A stretch of DNA of 64,000 nt, taken from the NCBI GenBank assembly GCA_019925095.2, contig CM034410.1, forward strand, positions 16,102,436 to 16,166,435, written 5' to 3'. Origin of the DNA: Dendrolimus kikuchii (taxonomy: Eukaryota > Arthropoda > Insecta > Lepidoptera > Lasiocampidae). A program made the position numbers and the translations under genes. The notes under the pieces were generated by a model. It saw nothing but the letters and a program-made list of their open reading frames with translations, was not told the DNA's origin and searched no databases. The stretch's first letter is position 1. Each line of letters opens with the position of its first letter. This document shows, in pieces, positions 1 through 11,400 of the stretch.

Positions 1-299
1 AACTATATATTAAGGAATGCTCGACATACCACAAACAAAATCAAACCCTCAGATTTATGACTACCTAATTTATTCACAATCCCCGAAAACTGACTTATTG
101 GAAAATAACTCGTCAGGAAGTTTGAATGAAAAATAAACTGAAACTTCAGCCGGTGGCTGAAAATGAATTTCGTCAAACAACAAATCGGTTCATGTCCAAA
201 GTAATTAAACTCTATAATAACTGTTTGTTTTGTTAATTGACCAAATAGAAAGTCAATGCTTTGGGTACTTCTATCTCTGTTCTACTGAATGAATATTTA
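1..299. other. AT-rich stretch, nothing recognised
   Basis: No coding potential, repeat family or structural motif was recognised here. Confidence 0.4.
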
Positions 300-1180
300 C
301 ATATACTAATGGTCGCCCAGTGGTCGAAATTCGACCATAATTAAATTAAATTATAAGTTTGAACATTATTAAGGTTCTGTTGTCAAAGACTATACTTCTA
401 TAATCACAGATTTCGCCAAGGCTACACTGTTGATTTGACTTTAACAATAAACAAAAGAGTATATATGCGTGTGTGTGTCAAATACATGGTAGTGTGTGTA
501 ATGATTTTTTTTTATTGATTTAATGTATTTTTTATGCATAATTTAAAAAAAATATAATTATATTAATATAATAATCGGCAGACAAACACACATTGTATAT
601 CCCCAAATTAAGCAAGTTATGCTTGTGTTATGGGTAATATACAACGGAATACCTCTGGGGCCGATCCCAGACACCCAGACCATAGTAAATAACGGAGAAA
701 ATACGTTTCCGAAATTTACTATACCAGGAATCGAACCCGGAGCCTCTGCGTTGCAGTGAGGTAGGCCGGCAAAGGCTTAGCCCGCTCAACCACAGAGGCC
801 GTCAAATAATATAATATGCATTCCTTCTCTATATAAACTATAAGGGCCTAACTTATAATCGCTTCTTAAATTTAAAGAAACTGCTCAGCAACTGATTAGT
901 GAAAATCTTACCCATAAACTCCTCTTTAATCGAATATTTTGGGTACAACCTACGTTAATCATTAAAATTTCGTTTATCTGTGCTCCTCTTAGGTAAACAA
1001 CAGGTAATACACGTTTATAAGTGAAAAAAAAGATATTCATTGATTAGGTTTTGATTCTGGTTCTCTTACTTAAGAGATGGCTATTCGTTTCTTAACGACA
1101 TTATTATAAGTAAGGCCGTGAGTAAAAAGGGGTACGAAGTTTTTGCTTCACGTATTAATATATAGATAACTAAAAAATAA
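300..1180 (+). repeat. Dispersed repeat P, copy 1 (contains a SINE)
   Basis: The segment from about 300 to 555 and its continuation after 803 match 27383-27990 in the same order. Shared landmarks are the inverted repeat TGGTCGAAATTCGACCA, the 'atggtagtgtgtgtaatg' block, the 'ataaactataag' block and the end 'gtttttgcttcacgta'. This copy is interrupted by a SINE at about 572-802; the other copy has no SINE there. It also holds some 250 bp (about 850-1110) absent from copy 2. Class unknown. Confidence 0.65.
572..802 (-). mobile_element. tRNA-derived SINE (family E)
   Basis: Read on the minus strand, it begins GGCCTCTGTGGTTGAGCGGG, which contains a pol III A box (TGGTTGAGCGG), followed about 50 nt later by a perfect B box (GGTTCGATTCC). 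A shared body and an AT-rich tail follow. The same sequence recurs at 2930, 3640, 24183, 35228 and 46347. It lies inside repeat P. Confidence 0.85.
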
Positions 1181-1420
1181 AAACTAATTTCTGTAGATAG
1201 AGTGGCGTGCAGGTGTTTGGACCAAACTGACCCCAGATTCGGATTCAGCGCAACGAAATACATAAGAGTAGATGGGTCTGGTCAAAAGTACGGTTCTTGT
1301 TGTGGGCCGGTATTATTATTTAATTAAGTATAAATTATATTAAAAATACAGAAACCCGATATTAATGAGCAATTATAAATTCTTCTTTCACGTTGAAAAT
1401 CATATATTTTATTTTTTTAT

Positions 1421-1725
1421 CCGTGCAGGAACGGAGAAAGAATACAATTTCCTGCGGCCGGGCGGCCTGTCGTAAGAGGCGACAAAACAACCCACAGCCA
1501 GGTGGTAGGGCATTTGCCCGACTGGATGCCATAACAACCTTGAGTTGTGTTCCGGCATTAGTGACCAGGTTCCAGTTTCCCTTAAGAGAGCAAGCAGCAG
1601 CGCATTTGTAGCAACTTTGCTGTTGCAAATGTCCATAGGCGATGGTAACCGCTTTCCATCAAGTGGGCCATCTGCCTGTCTGCTGATCTCCTGCAATAAA
1701 TATAAATAAATAAATAAAAAAAAAT
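1421..1725 (+). mobile_element. Family A short retroposon, full-length
   Basis: It starts CCGTGCAGGAACGG, a short hairpin, and ends '..ctcctgcaataaa' plus an A-rich tail. It belongs to a set of nearly 30 copies in the window. The tail implies retroposition with the + strand as sense. No RT or clear tRNA head is present. Confidence 0.85.
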
Positions 1726-1829
1726 TAGTAAGGCTTACAGACAAATAATTATATAAATTAACAACATAAATAAAAGTATTGCTAATTACAAGCCTTAACA
1801 TATAGACCTTCTCAGGTTAATCGATGAAG

Positions 1830-1882
1830 CGAGATGTGTGTGTGCGTATGTGTGTGTGTGTGTGTGGTAGTGTGTGTGGTTG
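1830..1882 (+). repeat. (TG)n-rich microsatellite
   Basis: Interrupted TG dinucleotide repeat. Confidence 0.8.
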
Positions 1883-1993
1883 ATAATGGACATTGAAAAC
1901 TTATAAAACTGAAAAGTGAGATTAAAAGATTGAAAAGAGAATTTGAATTTGAATACCTACATATTAAGTAGGTAGTCGCGATAGATTAGAAGC

Positions 1994-2332
1994 ATTCGAA
2001 ATGTGGTGTTGGAGACGCACGAAGAGAATAAGTTGGAAAGAAAAGAAGACGAATGAAGAAGTAATTTTAAAAACTCTGGAGGAAAGAAGGGGGAAGATGT
2101 TTGGTCATTTGTTACGACACGACACCTTCTTATGCACGTTGATCGAAGGCAAAGTGGAAGCAAGGAGAGGGAAGGGAAGACCAAGGCGAGCATTCATGGA
2201 TCAAATAAAAGAAAAAGTGGGCGTCGTGTCTTACATAGAAGTAAAACAACTGGCCCATAATAGAGAAAATTGGAGGAGGCTCCACCGACAAGAGCATAGC
2301 TCTTAAATAATAGATAGATAGATATTAAGTAG
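1994..2332 (+). pseudogene. RTE-type LINE ORF2 C-terminus with (GATA)n tail
   Basis: The open frame from about 2001 to 2306 encodes a protein with MWCWRR, then a GHLLRHD block, a GRGRPRRAF-like block (here GKGRPRRAF) and a final WRRLHRQEHSS before the stop. This order is typical of the region after the reverse transcriptase in RTE-like LINEs. The stop is followed by short GATA repeats, as expected of an RTE-like 3' end. Endonuclease and RT domains are missing, so it is a 5'-truncated copy and not a host gene. It belongs to a different lineage from the (ATGT)n-tailed family B. Confidence 0.8.
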
Positions 2333-2520
2333 TTTGGATAAAACTAGTTTTCTTTGAAAAATTCTTTGTTCATTATATTTCTAAAAGTTGGGTTTAGTTA
2401 CAAAGATGTCAATATTCAATTTTAGTGCTAAATCGTTAAATTGTGAGGCGCTGCGGAGAAAGAAAGAATGTTGCCTATAATTGGTGGATGCAAAGGGTTC
2501 ATACAGCATCTGTCTCTGCG

Positions 2521-2808
2521 CCGACTGGGCGTAACTGTGTTCTAAATCTCAGCCTTTCCAACACAAACAAAAGCGCAGGCTCAACAGGGAGGAGGGGGCT
2601 TTTAGTGGGTATTGGGGTTGCTCGCTCGTGTAGCAACGCTCGGAGTCTTCAACACTGTTCTGTGACGTCGATCGCGGACGGAGCACTGCCAAGAGCATAC
2701 TATTGCTGCAGTGTTATCACCCCCGACCGACGCGTGTCGTTCTCCTAGCAATGGCCCAGTTTGTGCGTAAATCGGTTAAGCATTTTCCTTCGCCTCAAAA
2801 AAAAAAAA
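2521..2808 (+). mobile_element. Poly(A) retroposon with 14-bp target-site duplication
   Basis: The 14-mer CATCTGTCTCTGCG occurs at 2507-2520 and again at 2809-2822, flanking a 288-bp segment that ends in a run of 12 A. This is the signature of LINE-machinery insertion. The insert carries a 'ttttagtgggtat' motif also seen in family N (39.2 and 51.7 kb). No domain is recognisable. Confidence 0.8.
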
Positions 2809-2929
2809 CATCTGTCTCTGCGTAATGCCTAATTTTGAGTGCGTAGTCCAACATTACAAAGAAGTTCGGGATAGTCGATAAAGGCGCTAGTTATATTAAG
2901 TAGAAAACAAATATCATTTTTTTTTATAA

Positions 2930-3142
2930 ATCGTATATTTCGAAATTAAGCAAGTTACGCTTGTGTTATGGGTAATATACAACGGACTACTCTGGAGCCG
3001 ATCCCAGACACCCAGACCATAGTAAATAACGGAGAAAATACGTTTCCGAAATTTACTATACAAGAAATCGAACCCGGAGCCTCTAAGTTGCAGTGAGATA
3101 GACCGGCAAAGGCTTAGACGGCCTCTGTGGTTGAGCGGGAAT
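2930..3142 (-). mobile_element. SINE family E copy with inverted head
   Basis: The minus-oriented body stops at the 'aaggcttag' block, and the SINE head (ggcctctgtggttgagcggg) then appears on the plus strand at about 3119-3142. The head is therefore inverted relative to the body. Confidence 0.75.
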
Positions 3143-3344
3143 TTACTTTCCGCCTGTACTCCAGAGGTAGGAATTAATTTTGGCTAGATTTATAGTCTAA
3201 TAATAAGAATCATGTGACAAAAAGAACGCTAAACTCAAAGATTAATGGATACAAATGTAAAGCTAGACTAAAATAGGAATAGTTAGATTATGTGAAGGCT
3301 TACAGGATAATTTCTGATAGGACAGAGGCCGTATGCCAGAATAA
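3143..3344. other. Unassigned AT-rich stretch
   Basis: No feature recognised apart from a short (ATA)n run near 3340. Confidence 0.3.
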
Positions 3345-3630
3345 TAATAATAATAAATCCATAGTCCCCATATTCCCAAACCTCTAGTACCACTAGCAGT
3401 TCACCCCAATAGCCCGGTACTTTTTGTCCTCACTTCCCACAATAGTCCTACACTGGCCGGGGCTTGTCCTTGGGTGCATCACTATATGGTGTAGACAGGG
3501 ATAATCGCCGGTCAGTGTCACGCCACATTTACATTAAAATTTGTCAAGGGGCCGTGTTGGCCTCCCCATGGCCCCAAGCAAGCCCCCCAAAAGTCCGGGC
3601 CATTTTTATGGCCCGTGGTCTACAAAGACA
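3345..3630 (-). repeat. Dispersed repeat F, partial copy
   Basis: Reverse-complement match to 13985-14380 and 47605-48205. Shared blocks are 'actgctagtggtact', 'gtagacagggataat' and 'gggccataaaaat'. Class not determined; no coding domain seen. Confidence 0.7.
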
Positions 3631-3639
3631 TACATTATA

Positions 3640-3879
3640 ATAATAATAATCGGCAGACAAACACACACATTGTATATCCCCAAATTAAGCAAGTTACGCT
3701 TGTGTTATGGGTAATATACAACGGACTACTCTGGGGCCGATCCCAGACACCCAGACCATAGTAAATAACGGAGAAAATACGTTTCCGAAATTTACTATAC
3801 CAGGAATCGAACCCGGAACCTCTGCGTTGCAATGAGGTACGCCGGCAAAGGCTTAGCCCGCTCAACCACAGAGGCCGTC
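3640..3879 (-). mobile_element. tRNA-derived SINE (family E), near full-length
   Basis: It has a complete head with A and B boxes on the minus strand and ends in the (ATA)n-rich tail. It is very similar to the copy at 572-802. Confidence 0.85.
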
Positions 3880-4429
3880 AGAATAGAGGAGTATAGAAGG
3901 AAAATAAATACTTGTCTTCTACTGTAGCATTGAAAAGTTTCTAATAGACTGGTATTAAGTATTGTACAACAGTCTTAAGTATAATACGACATGATGTTTC
4001 GTGAATACTTCAAGTGGTGTCACTTCGACCTTTTGACCATGACAAACTTAGCAACTTCCTTACATTTGTAAAGCCCTGGTACAAACTTTCGCATTATTAC
4101 GAGACAAAACATTGTCTGGCTTATTTCGGTTTTGGAAAGTGTTGTTTGTAATTATGTTCTTCCAACTTAAATATATTAACAAATCCCTATTTGTCCATTA
4201 CAAGGTGAATTTTTCAAATGGGCTTCCAATGCCAAATCTGAAACTTTATAATTTACATACATACATACATGTATACTACGTATGCCTTGATGACTCCTCA
4301 GTAGAGGAGAGAGAAAATCAGTATTCCTTATTTTTTTTAATGCGTGCTTGCCTATAGTTGAGACACCAAAAGCATCTCAACTGTAGCGCCATCTCTTATT
4401 TCATTACTGTAAAATACAGTCTTATTGCA
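3880..4429. other. No recognised feature
   Basis: AT-rich sequence with a short (CATA)n tract near 4257. Open frames here are short and have no recognisable motif. Confidence 0.35.
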
Positions 4430-4437
4430 GTTACTAT

Positions 4438-4853
4438 TTGGGTTGCTAGATTTTTTTCAGTCTATAAAGGGCAAATGCTTAAATAGGCAAAAAATACGGG
4501 AATTTAGTTTTTTACCCAGGACAAATAAAAAACAAAATTATATAGTGACATTCTTTATTTATTTTTTTGATATTTCTCCGAGGAGCAAGTCAGTTTTAAC
4601 ATATTTATAAAAATCAATACAATTATAATCGTAATTAGAAACAGTCATCAACTCGCTTTTTATTAAATTAGGGATACATTTATTTCTTACATCAGTCCAC
4701 TTAAGTCCCATCTGTGAAAAAACCCGCTTTCTATTTAATAATAAAAAACGAAGCACGATTCGAATACGGGACAGAGTCAGACCCGCCGGGACATTTTGGA
4801 CTAAGCCTAAAATACGGGACGTCCCGGGAAATACGGGACGTCTGGCAATCCTA
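4438..4853 (-). mobile_element. Short hAT-superfamily element, 8-bp TSD
   Basis: GTTACTAT occurs at 4430-4437 and 4854-4861, exactly flanking a 416-bp segment. The ends are imperfect 13-bp inverted repeats, TTGGGTTGCTAGA and (reverse complement) TAGGATTGCCAGA, 10 of 13 matching. The motif ATACGGGA recurs several times just inside both ends, like the subterminal repeats of hAT elements. An 8-bp TSD is the hAT hallmark. The element is an internally deleted derivative that still carries the C-terminal end of the transposase gene (next entry). Confidence 0.85.
4559..4760 (-). pseudogene. hAT transposase C-terminal dimerisation domain remnant
   Basis: The minus frame reads NRKRVFSQMGLKWTDVRNKC followed by IPNLIKSELMTVSNYDYNC and a short acidic-hydrophobic tail before the stop. 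The order V/RxFSxM - WTDxRN(R/K)C - IKSEL - NxDxxCxxFY is that of the dimerisation region at the end of hAT transposases. The DDE catalytic part is absent and no start codon is plausible, so it cannot encode transposase. Its position inside a TSD-bounded element explains its presence. Confidence 0.75.
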
Positions 4854-4861
4854 GTTACTAT

Positions 4862-5484
4862 ACATTAATTTATTATTACTCAATCAATTAAATATCACGC
4901 TAGATGTCGCTGCGGCATTTACAAATATTCGCTAACACATTATGGGTCGCTTGACTCTGGTTTTTGAGATCGCTGGATTTGTTCTTCATATACACTTTGT
5001 AAATCACGTTTTTTAACAGAATTTAAGAGATGTTGGTACTTTTTATTTGATTAATTTACACGATGCCATGAAACGACGACATCTTCGATCAGGTTATAGA
5101 GCAAGAGCCCAGGGCTGTCAGACCTTCGTCATCTTATAAAAGCTGAAAGTTTTTCTGTGCATGTTCACTATACAGGTAAGAACGGCCAGCGACTATAGAG
5201 TGGGTTGTGGTTACTTGGGCTGGTACTTGGTTATTAGTTAGCGCGGAGAAGAGCGGTGCGACAATGAACGGATTGGGAATGGAAAAAGAAGCTTATCGAG
5301 TTGGCGCGATAGAGTTTTTTTTTAAGTTTATCGCTTGGCAACTAGGCCTTTAAGCCAGGCGCAGTTGTATTGTAGGCTACAATCCACACCATTCAACGGA
5401 GTTCTTGTGAAATCTCGAAAGGCCACATTTGACTACACAGTTCACATTTCTCACAAAAAGACATAATTACTACTTAAAAATTAT
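4862..5484. other. No recognised feature
   Basis: Mixed AT-rich sequence without coding or repeat signals that I can name. Confidence 0.35.
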
Positions 5485-5680
5485 CAAATTTTCCATGATC
5501 AAATTGATCGTCTACTAGCAGAAGGTGATGTTAGGAGCCTTAAGAACAGACGAGCGTGTATGACAAGAGTTATGAATGTCAAAGAAGCAAGTGAGGTGTG
5601 TAAGAATAAGCCTAAATGGCGCTCTGTTGTTCGTGCCTACCCCGCAAGGGAACTGGCGTGAAGTTATGTATGTATGTAAA
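5485..5680 (+). pseudogene. RTE-type LINE 3' fragment (family B)
   Basis: It encodes the last part of the family B ORF2 ([20 protein letters not shown].., ending ..YPARELA) and ends with the family's 'gaagttatgtatgtatgta' tail. Strongly 5'-truncated. Confidence 0.85.
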
Positions 5681-6250
5681 AATTATCAATATCCTATAAC
5701 TATTGTTCATTTTAAAGTAATTTTACACATTTTTAGAGAAATAAAACTGCACAGCACAACGTCTCCTTCTGGTTCCCGCCAAAAACCCTGTGCGAGAGAG
5801 TAAATGTGAAGTGTACATACAATTAGCTACTAAATAATAGATGGCGTTAACAACTGTTATGTATCTATATCTATCTCTGTCTCCCCCAATTATGGCTTAC
5901 TTCACGAGGATGCCGCCATTGTGTCGTCGGATTTAGTTTGCGGTGTTAAATAGCCAGACGTGTAAGAAATAGTAAGACTTATAGCAAGTGCAGTGAGTTG
6001 TTGAAATAAACGAAATGGCGACCGCCTTGGAAATTGATTGTTTTTATTTAAATGATTTACCGAACTGGTTTCAAGATATATACTTCTAAAGCCAAAGGCG
6101 GACTTAGTGTTTGGATGTAGTTTCAGTAAGTCCATATAATTTGTATTTATTTATTGTTGTGTGACAAACATTTACAAAACAACTGAAAGCAACAAAATTA
6201 TACTATTCTTCAGCGGTTTCGTGTGTACGGAATATCCGGGGTTTTTTTTA
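5681..6250. other. No recognised feature
   Basis: Short open frames on both strands have no recognisable domain. Confidence 0.35.
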
Positions 6251-6409
6251 ACTTACATACATACATACATACATAACTTCACGCCAGTTCCCTTGCGGGG
6301 TAGGCACGAACAACAGAGTGCAATTTAGGCTTATTCTTACACACCTCACTTGTCTCTTTGACATTCATAACTCTTGTCATGCAAGCTCGTCTGTTCTTAA
6401 GGCTCCTGA
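6251..6409 (-). pseudogene. RTE-type LINE 3' fragment (family B)
   Basis: (CATA)n tail followed by the reverse complement of the ..YPARELA terminus; about 160 bp retained. Confidence 0.85.
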
Positions 6410-6843
6410 AATTCTGACATTTTTTTTAACTTCGTATACATAAACATACGCTCTCCACAACGTATAATTACAGTTCCCATGGGACCCATAAAGAAGGTTC
6501 ACGTCACTGAAGTTACAGGAAAACCTTCAAATGCCAGTGTCAATACAGATAACGCCATTATAAATCACATAGATATGAGTTTCGATAAAAAAAAAATCTA
6601 ATAAAGCGCAATGCAGTAATCCTTTTTTGGACAAATATTTGAACATTCTTGATAGCAATGCGATATGTTACAGCTGGATTACACAGTCCAATTTTGTCTC
6701 TCAATTTGGATATAACAACCAAAGCGATTCGTGTAAATATGAAATTGAATGATTGAACACAAATCACTCTGTGATAGATGCTTTTACACAGTAGACGGAT
6801 TTCGAGACAATTTTTGAATAATTGACACTTAAAATTTTTTTTT
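6410..6843. other. No recognised feature
   Basis: AT-rich; nothing supported. Confidence 0.35.
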
Positions 6844-7087
6844 AGTACATACATAAATTCACGGCAGTTCCCTTGCGGGGTAGGCACGAACAGCAGAGCG
6901 CCATTTAGGCTTATTCTTACACACCTCACTTGCTTCTTTGACATTCATAACTCTTGTCATGCACGCTCGTCTGTTCTTAAGGCTCCTGACATCACCTTCT
7001 GCTAGTACACGATCAATTTGATCATGGAAGGTGTGTCGTGGCCTTCCACTACTTCTGCATCCATCCACTTTTGCATTGTATACTAAT
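6844..7087 (-). pseudogene. RTE-type LINE 3' fragment (family B)
   Basis: Minus-strand copy covering [17 protein letters not shown] through ..AYPARELP. The 5' truncation lies at about 7087. Confidence 0.85.
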
Positions 7088-7151
7088 ATAATAAGTATAG
7101 TAATACTAACTAAAAGCACATTTCACAAGTAAAACATGTAAGCCTTGCTAT

Positions 7152-7304
7152 CCGTGCAGGGACGGAGAAAGAATACAATTTACTGGAGCCTGGGTAGCGG
7201 CAAAACAACTAACAGCCAGGTGGTCGAGTATTTGCTCGTCTGGACGGCTACCACCCGTAGTCTACAGTATGCCAGCATAACAACCTTAAGTTGTGGGCCG
7301 GCAT
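7152..7304 (+). mobile_element. Family A fragment, 5' half
   Basis: Begins at the CCGTGCAGG head and stops after 'ttgtgggccggcatttt'. It is joined directly to an oppositely oriented family A fragment. Confidence 0.75.
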
Positions 7305-7470
7305 TTTATTTTTAATTTTTTTATTGCAGGAGTTCAGCAGATAGGCGGACGGCCCACTTAATGGAAAGCGGTTACCATCGCCTATGGACATTTGCAACAT
7401 CAAAGGCGTTACAAATGCGCTGCTGCTCTCTTAAGGGCCACTGGAACCTGGTCACTAATGCCGGAACACA
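7305..7470 (-). mobile_element. Family A fragment, 3' half, opposite orientation
   Basis: Starts with a T-run and 'ttattgcaggagttcagcag', the reverse complement of the tail end, and stops at 'ccggaacacaac'. With the previous fragment it forms a fold-back pair. Confidence 0.8.
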
Positions 7471-7592
7471 ACTAACAAAAATAAACAATAAGCGTGTATG
7501 GACTCTAAAATCTTTCATAGAAATTAAGTAGTAAAAAAAGGTACGGAACTCGAGTCCGTAGAGATGTTAAGAAAAAAAAAACACAAAGACAA

Positions 7593-7761
7593 GGGGTGGT
7601 AGCCAGTCGGGTAAATGCCCTACCACCTGGCAGTGGCCTGGCATTTGTGGCCAGGTTCCAGTCTCCCTTTAGAGAACCGCAACACATTAATAGCACCTTT
7701 GGTGTAGCAAATGTCCATAGGCGATGGTGGCCGCTTTGCGTCAGGTGGGCCGTCTGCCATG
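7593..7761 (+). mobile_element. Family A fragment, internally deleted
   Basis: Carries the 'gtagccagtcgggtaaatgcc' and 'caaatgtccataggcgatgg' blocks with material missing between them. Confidence 0.7.
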
Positions 7762-7989
7762 TCATTTATTTATGTACAATGCTTTAACCAAATAAACGAA
7801 TTTGACTTCCATGTCATTGGTTTCCTAACATTTCGCGCAATTCGACCATATTGATTCAATTTGATTGAACCGTGTAATTCAGTGTTAAGCTGATTATCAC
7901 ACGGTTCAACAATGTTGAACCAATTTGTTTGAAACGCGCATAACTGAAAGGATATAACTACATTTAATTAAATAAATGGATTCAATTTT

Positions 7990-7995
7990 TTTATT
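7990..7995 (-). promoter_or_regulatory. Candidate poly(A) signal for the transporter gene
   Basis: AATAAA on the minus strand about 240 nt downstream of the transporter stop codon. It is the first canonical hexamer I noticed. In such AT-rich sequence it could be fortuitous. Confidence 0.3.
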
Positions 7996-8230
7996 GTGTT
8001 CTTAGTTTCTATTTTCAGATATTATATATTTTCAAGCTAATCAAATTACGATTGCAACTTTGGGTTTTCATCCCTATCACCCAGACCAGAGTCAATAACG
8101 AAAGTTTAAAAAATATTCAGAGCAGAACTCTTGAAAGATGTTTAAATCAATTACGTGTATGAAGCCAAAGAAAAAAAAGTATTAAAACAATAAAAAACAA
8201 TAGAAAAAAAAACATTTTTTTAATTAATAT

Positions 8231-8464
8231 TCATGCAGGCAACGGTGTCCTTTTTAACTGCTTCTCTATTTGTCTCAAACTCTTTCCTTTCAAATTTGGA
8301 GCAACGAAAAGAGTATACACCGCACCATACAAGTTTATGCAGGAAAATATATAAAACAACGTATAAACTCCGACGTAATCCTCAATATATTGGAAGGTTT
8401 GTACGTGGCACAATTTCAGTACTTGTGAATATGAGAAAATGATTCCCAGTAAAGTTGCACGTAT
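8231..8464 (-). CDS. Transporter exon 7 (TM11-TM12, C-terminus)
   Basis: 234 bp including the TGA at 8231-8233; acceptor ATTTTCCAG. It begins [10 protein letters not shown], completing the xxIRAxxxGI motif started in exon 6. It then gives TM11, TM12, [16 protein letters not shown] and a short tail ending PLPA. Confidence 0.92.
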   Translation of the reverse strand: MRATLLGIIFSYSQVLKLCHVQTFQYIEDYVGVYTLFYIFSCINLYGAVYTLFVAPNLKGKSLRQIEKQLKRTPLPA

Positions 8465-11400
8465 CTGGAAAATGAGAATTGTTAATTATTTATAAGAGCC
8501 TGGTACATACTGATGGTTTTATTCTGACAATTGCTGATCTAATAACAGCTACACGTCCCACTGCTGGGCTTGGGCTTCCCATTGCTTATAGGAAAACGGA
8601 CAGTACGTATATTCCACCTCGCTTGCCAAAGGTAGATTGGCGGGTTGTACACATCGGTTATATTTGGTGAGCAGGTTTCATCGGAATGATTTCCTACACC
8701 CTCAGCACATGGTAATTATAACATTACGCAAATTAGGTCACAAAACTGCCCAAGTCATTGCACACCTTCCAGCCAGGATTCGATCCTATGCTCTTAGAGT
8801 ATGGGACGAGTACCATCTTTTAAATTATAACTGCTAGTTGCTTTTGACATCCTGGTACAACAAATAAATCTATAACAAATTTAGAAAACAGGCCAAGTGC
8901 GTGCCTCTCGTGGCTAAGTGCGCGTTAATCCACGTAGAATTAAGGTTGTGTTCATTCAAGATTATTGCCTTAAGCCGATATTAGACGGATCAACCAAATT
9001 GAATGAATTTGGTTGAAAGGAGCAGAATAGAACGAGAATAGGAGTATTCAATGAAATTGAATATTTCAAACTTATGTTTACATGGATCACTTTGGTTGAT
9101 TTATCCGAATTGAAAGAGAGAAAGGAACCATCCAACATCGGCTTTATGTTTAAAAAACTACTAAACAGATCTTATTCAAATCAATTTCTATTAAAATGGC
9201 ATATCATATTTTCTTCACTATTTTTCTCTCATCGTCCAAAAATAAGAGGAAGAAAACAATTTTTACGGAAAACTATACAATTGTTGATCCGTACCCAAAA
9301 AATGGTCTTAATATTTTATCTTGCAGCCATCCATACAAATAATATCATTAATTCTTAACGTGGTAGGGCCATGATGGAATCATCTTGATTACGCTAAGAG
9401 CGTTACCACGCTCCCACACGGTATCGGAGTGAAACAATTAACCTTGAGCTCACTGCCCTCTCCTCATATGCTACCTTCCCTATCCCATCACCCTACTCCA
9501 TCTCTTGTATCCCATCCCACTGATGTCATATCAAAGGCACAACCTTACATAACTTCCACACACCCACGCCCCGCTTACAGTGAACATGTAGCTCGCTCGA
9601 TTAGTAGCTAAGCGTCTGTTTAAAATAAGTACCTAAGCGAGTGCGGTGCGAGCCACTGGCAAATCAGTTCGTCAAGTATACAACCAATTTCCGAATCAAG
9701 TTATACACACAAGAGAAGCAAAGGAAGACTCTACAGCCATTTGGACTCTCAGCGTGACTTTCGTGGGTCATGTGAATACCAGTGTGTTTGATTAGTGCAA
9801 CTGGTATTGATTGGTGAAATCGATGCAATTAGTGCTATCAGTGTTCAGAAGAACATCCTGGTTCTAGTGTTAACTTGTGTTGATTGACTTGCACATGCCG
9901 TTTAGAACAGCAATGCTGATCATATCTATTGCTGTAGTAAGCGCCTATAATAAACACAGTCCATATATAAGGGCTGTGTCATTAAGTACACCACGTCAAC
10001 CGTACAATAATAAAATATTTTCATTACCTACCCGCATATTAAATATTTCCACTGTGATGATGACGGGTATTGCCCAGCAGATGCCGTAACCAAATACCAG
10101 GACTGTCAATGCGGCGACAGGCACCCAACGATATGATGAGATGGTCAGATCAACTTGTGTGTACACCGCTACCACACCTGACGCAAGCGCCATAGTTGCA
10201 TAACCAAAGGTCAGTAGGTACTGTAATAATTCAATTAATATAATCAATACATACTACAATAAATCTGTAAATGGTTCGCGTTTGTACATTGCGTTTAAAA
10301 ATGTGTCAATTCGTGCAGGAACGGAGAAAGAATACAATTTCCTGCGGCCGGGCGGCCTGTCCTAAAAGGCGACAAAACAACCCACAGCCAGGTGGTAGGG
10401 CATTTGCCCGACTGAATGGCTACCACCCCAGGTCTAAAGTATGTCGCCATAATAACCTTGTGTTGTGTTCGGTATTAGTGACCAGGTTCCAGTCTCCCTT
10501 AAGAGAGCAGCAGCGCATTTGTAGCACCTTTGATGTTGCAAATGTCCATAGGCGATGGTAACCGCTTTCCATCAAGTGGGCCGTCTGCCTGTCTGCTGAA
10601 CTCCTGCAATAAAAAAAAACGGGGGACATAATTCGGACCAGGTTATTTTGAAAATACAATTTTTAGATTTTTTGTATGTCTAATAGAGCATCGCGTGAAA
10701 ACTACTGAACTGATTGAAATTAAACTCGACATAGAACTAGCTTATATCCCGGGGCGTAACTCAGAAGACTTTTAGTCTCGAGAAACGACGTCATTTCTGT
10801 GTAATAGAAGAAAATAGTAAAAAAGATGGCGCTGTGATCGCAACTTTTTTGGGAAACCCTGGAACATGTACGAATGAAACGCGACATAGTGCTGGCTTAT
10901 AACCCGAGCTAATACTTAGGATACATATTATCTGAGTGTCATATCATCTGTGTGACTGACTGACATTGATATGTCAGTCAGTCATACACAGCCCAAACTA
11001 CTGGAACATTTGCATGCTTGTTGTCTGTACTGTAGTTACGCATCAAGAAAGGATTTTTGAAAATGTAACCCCTAAGAGAGTGAAAATGGGGTTGAAAGTT
11101 TCTTTTAATACATAAGTTCAGCAGACAGGCAGACGGCCCACCTGATGGAAAGCGGTTACCATCGCCTATGCTGCTGCTCTCTTAAGGGAGACTGGAACCT
11201 GGCCACTAATGACGGAACACAACTCAAGCCTGTTATGGCGGCATACTCTAGACCAGGGGTGCCAGCCGTCCAGACGAGCAAATACCCTACCACCTGGCTG
11301 TGGGTTGTTTTGTCGCCTCTTACAACAGGCCGCCCGGCTGCAGGAAATTGTATTCTTTCTCCGTCCCTTCACGGCTAAAATCAATTTGCATGAACGTCCG

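Noticed and set aside
3640..3879. tRNA gene suggested by A and B boxes
   Set aside because: The cloverleaf is degenerate and the boxes head a repeated 230-bp body with AT-rich tail; it is a SINE.
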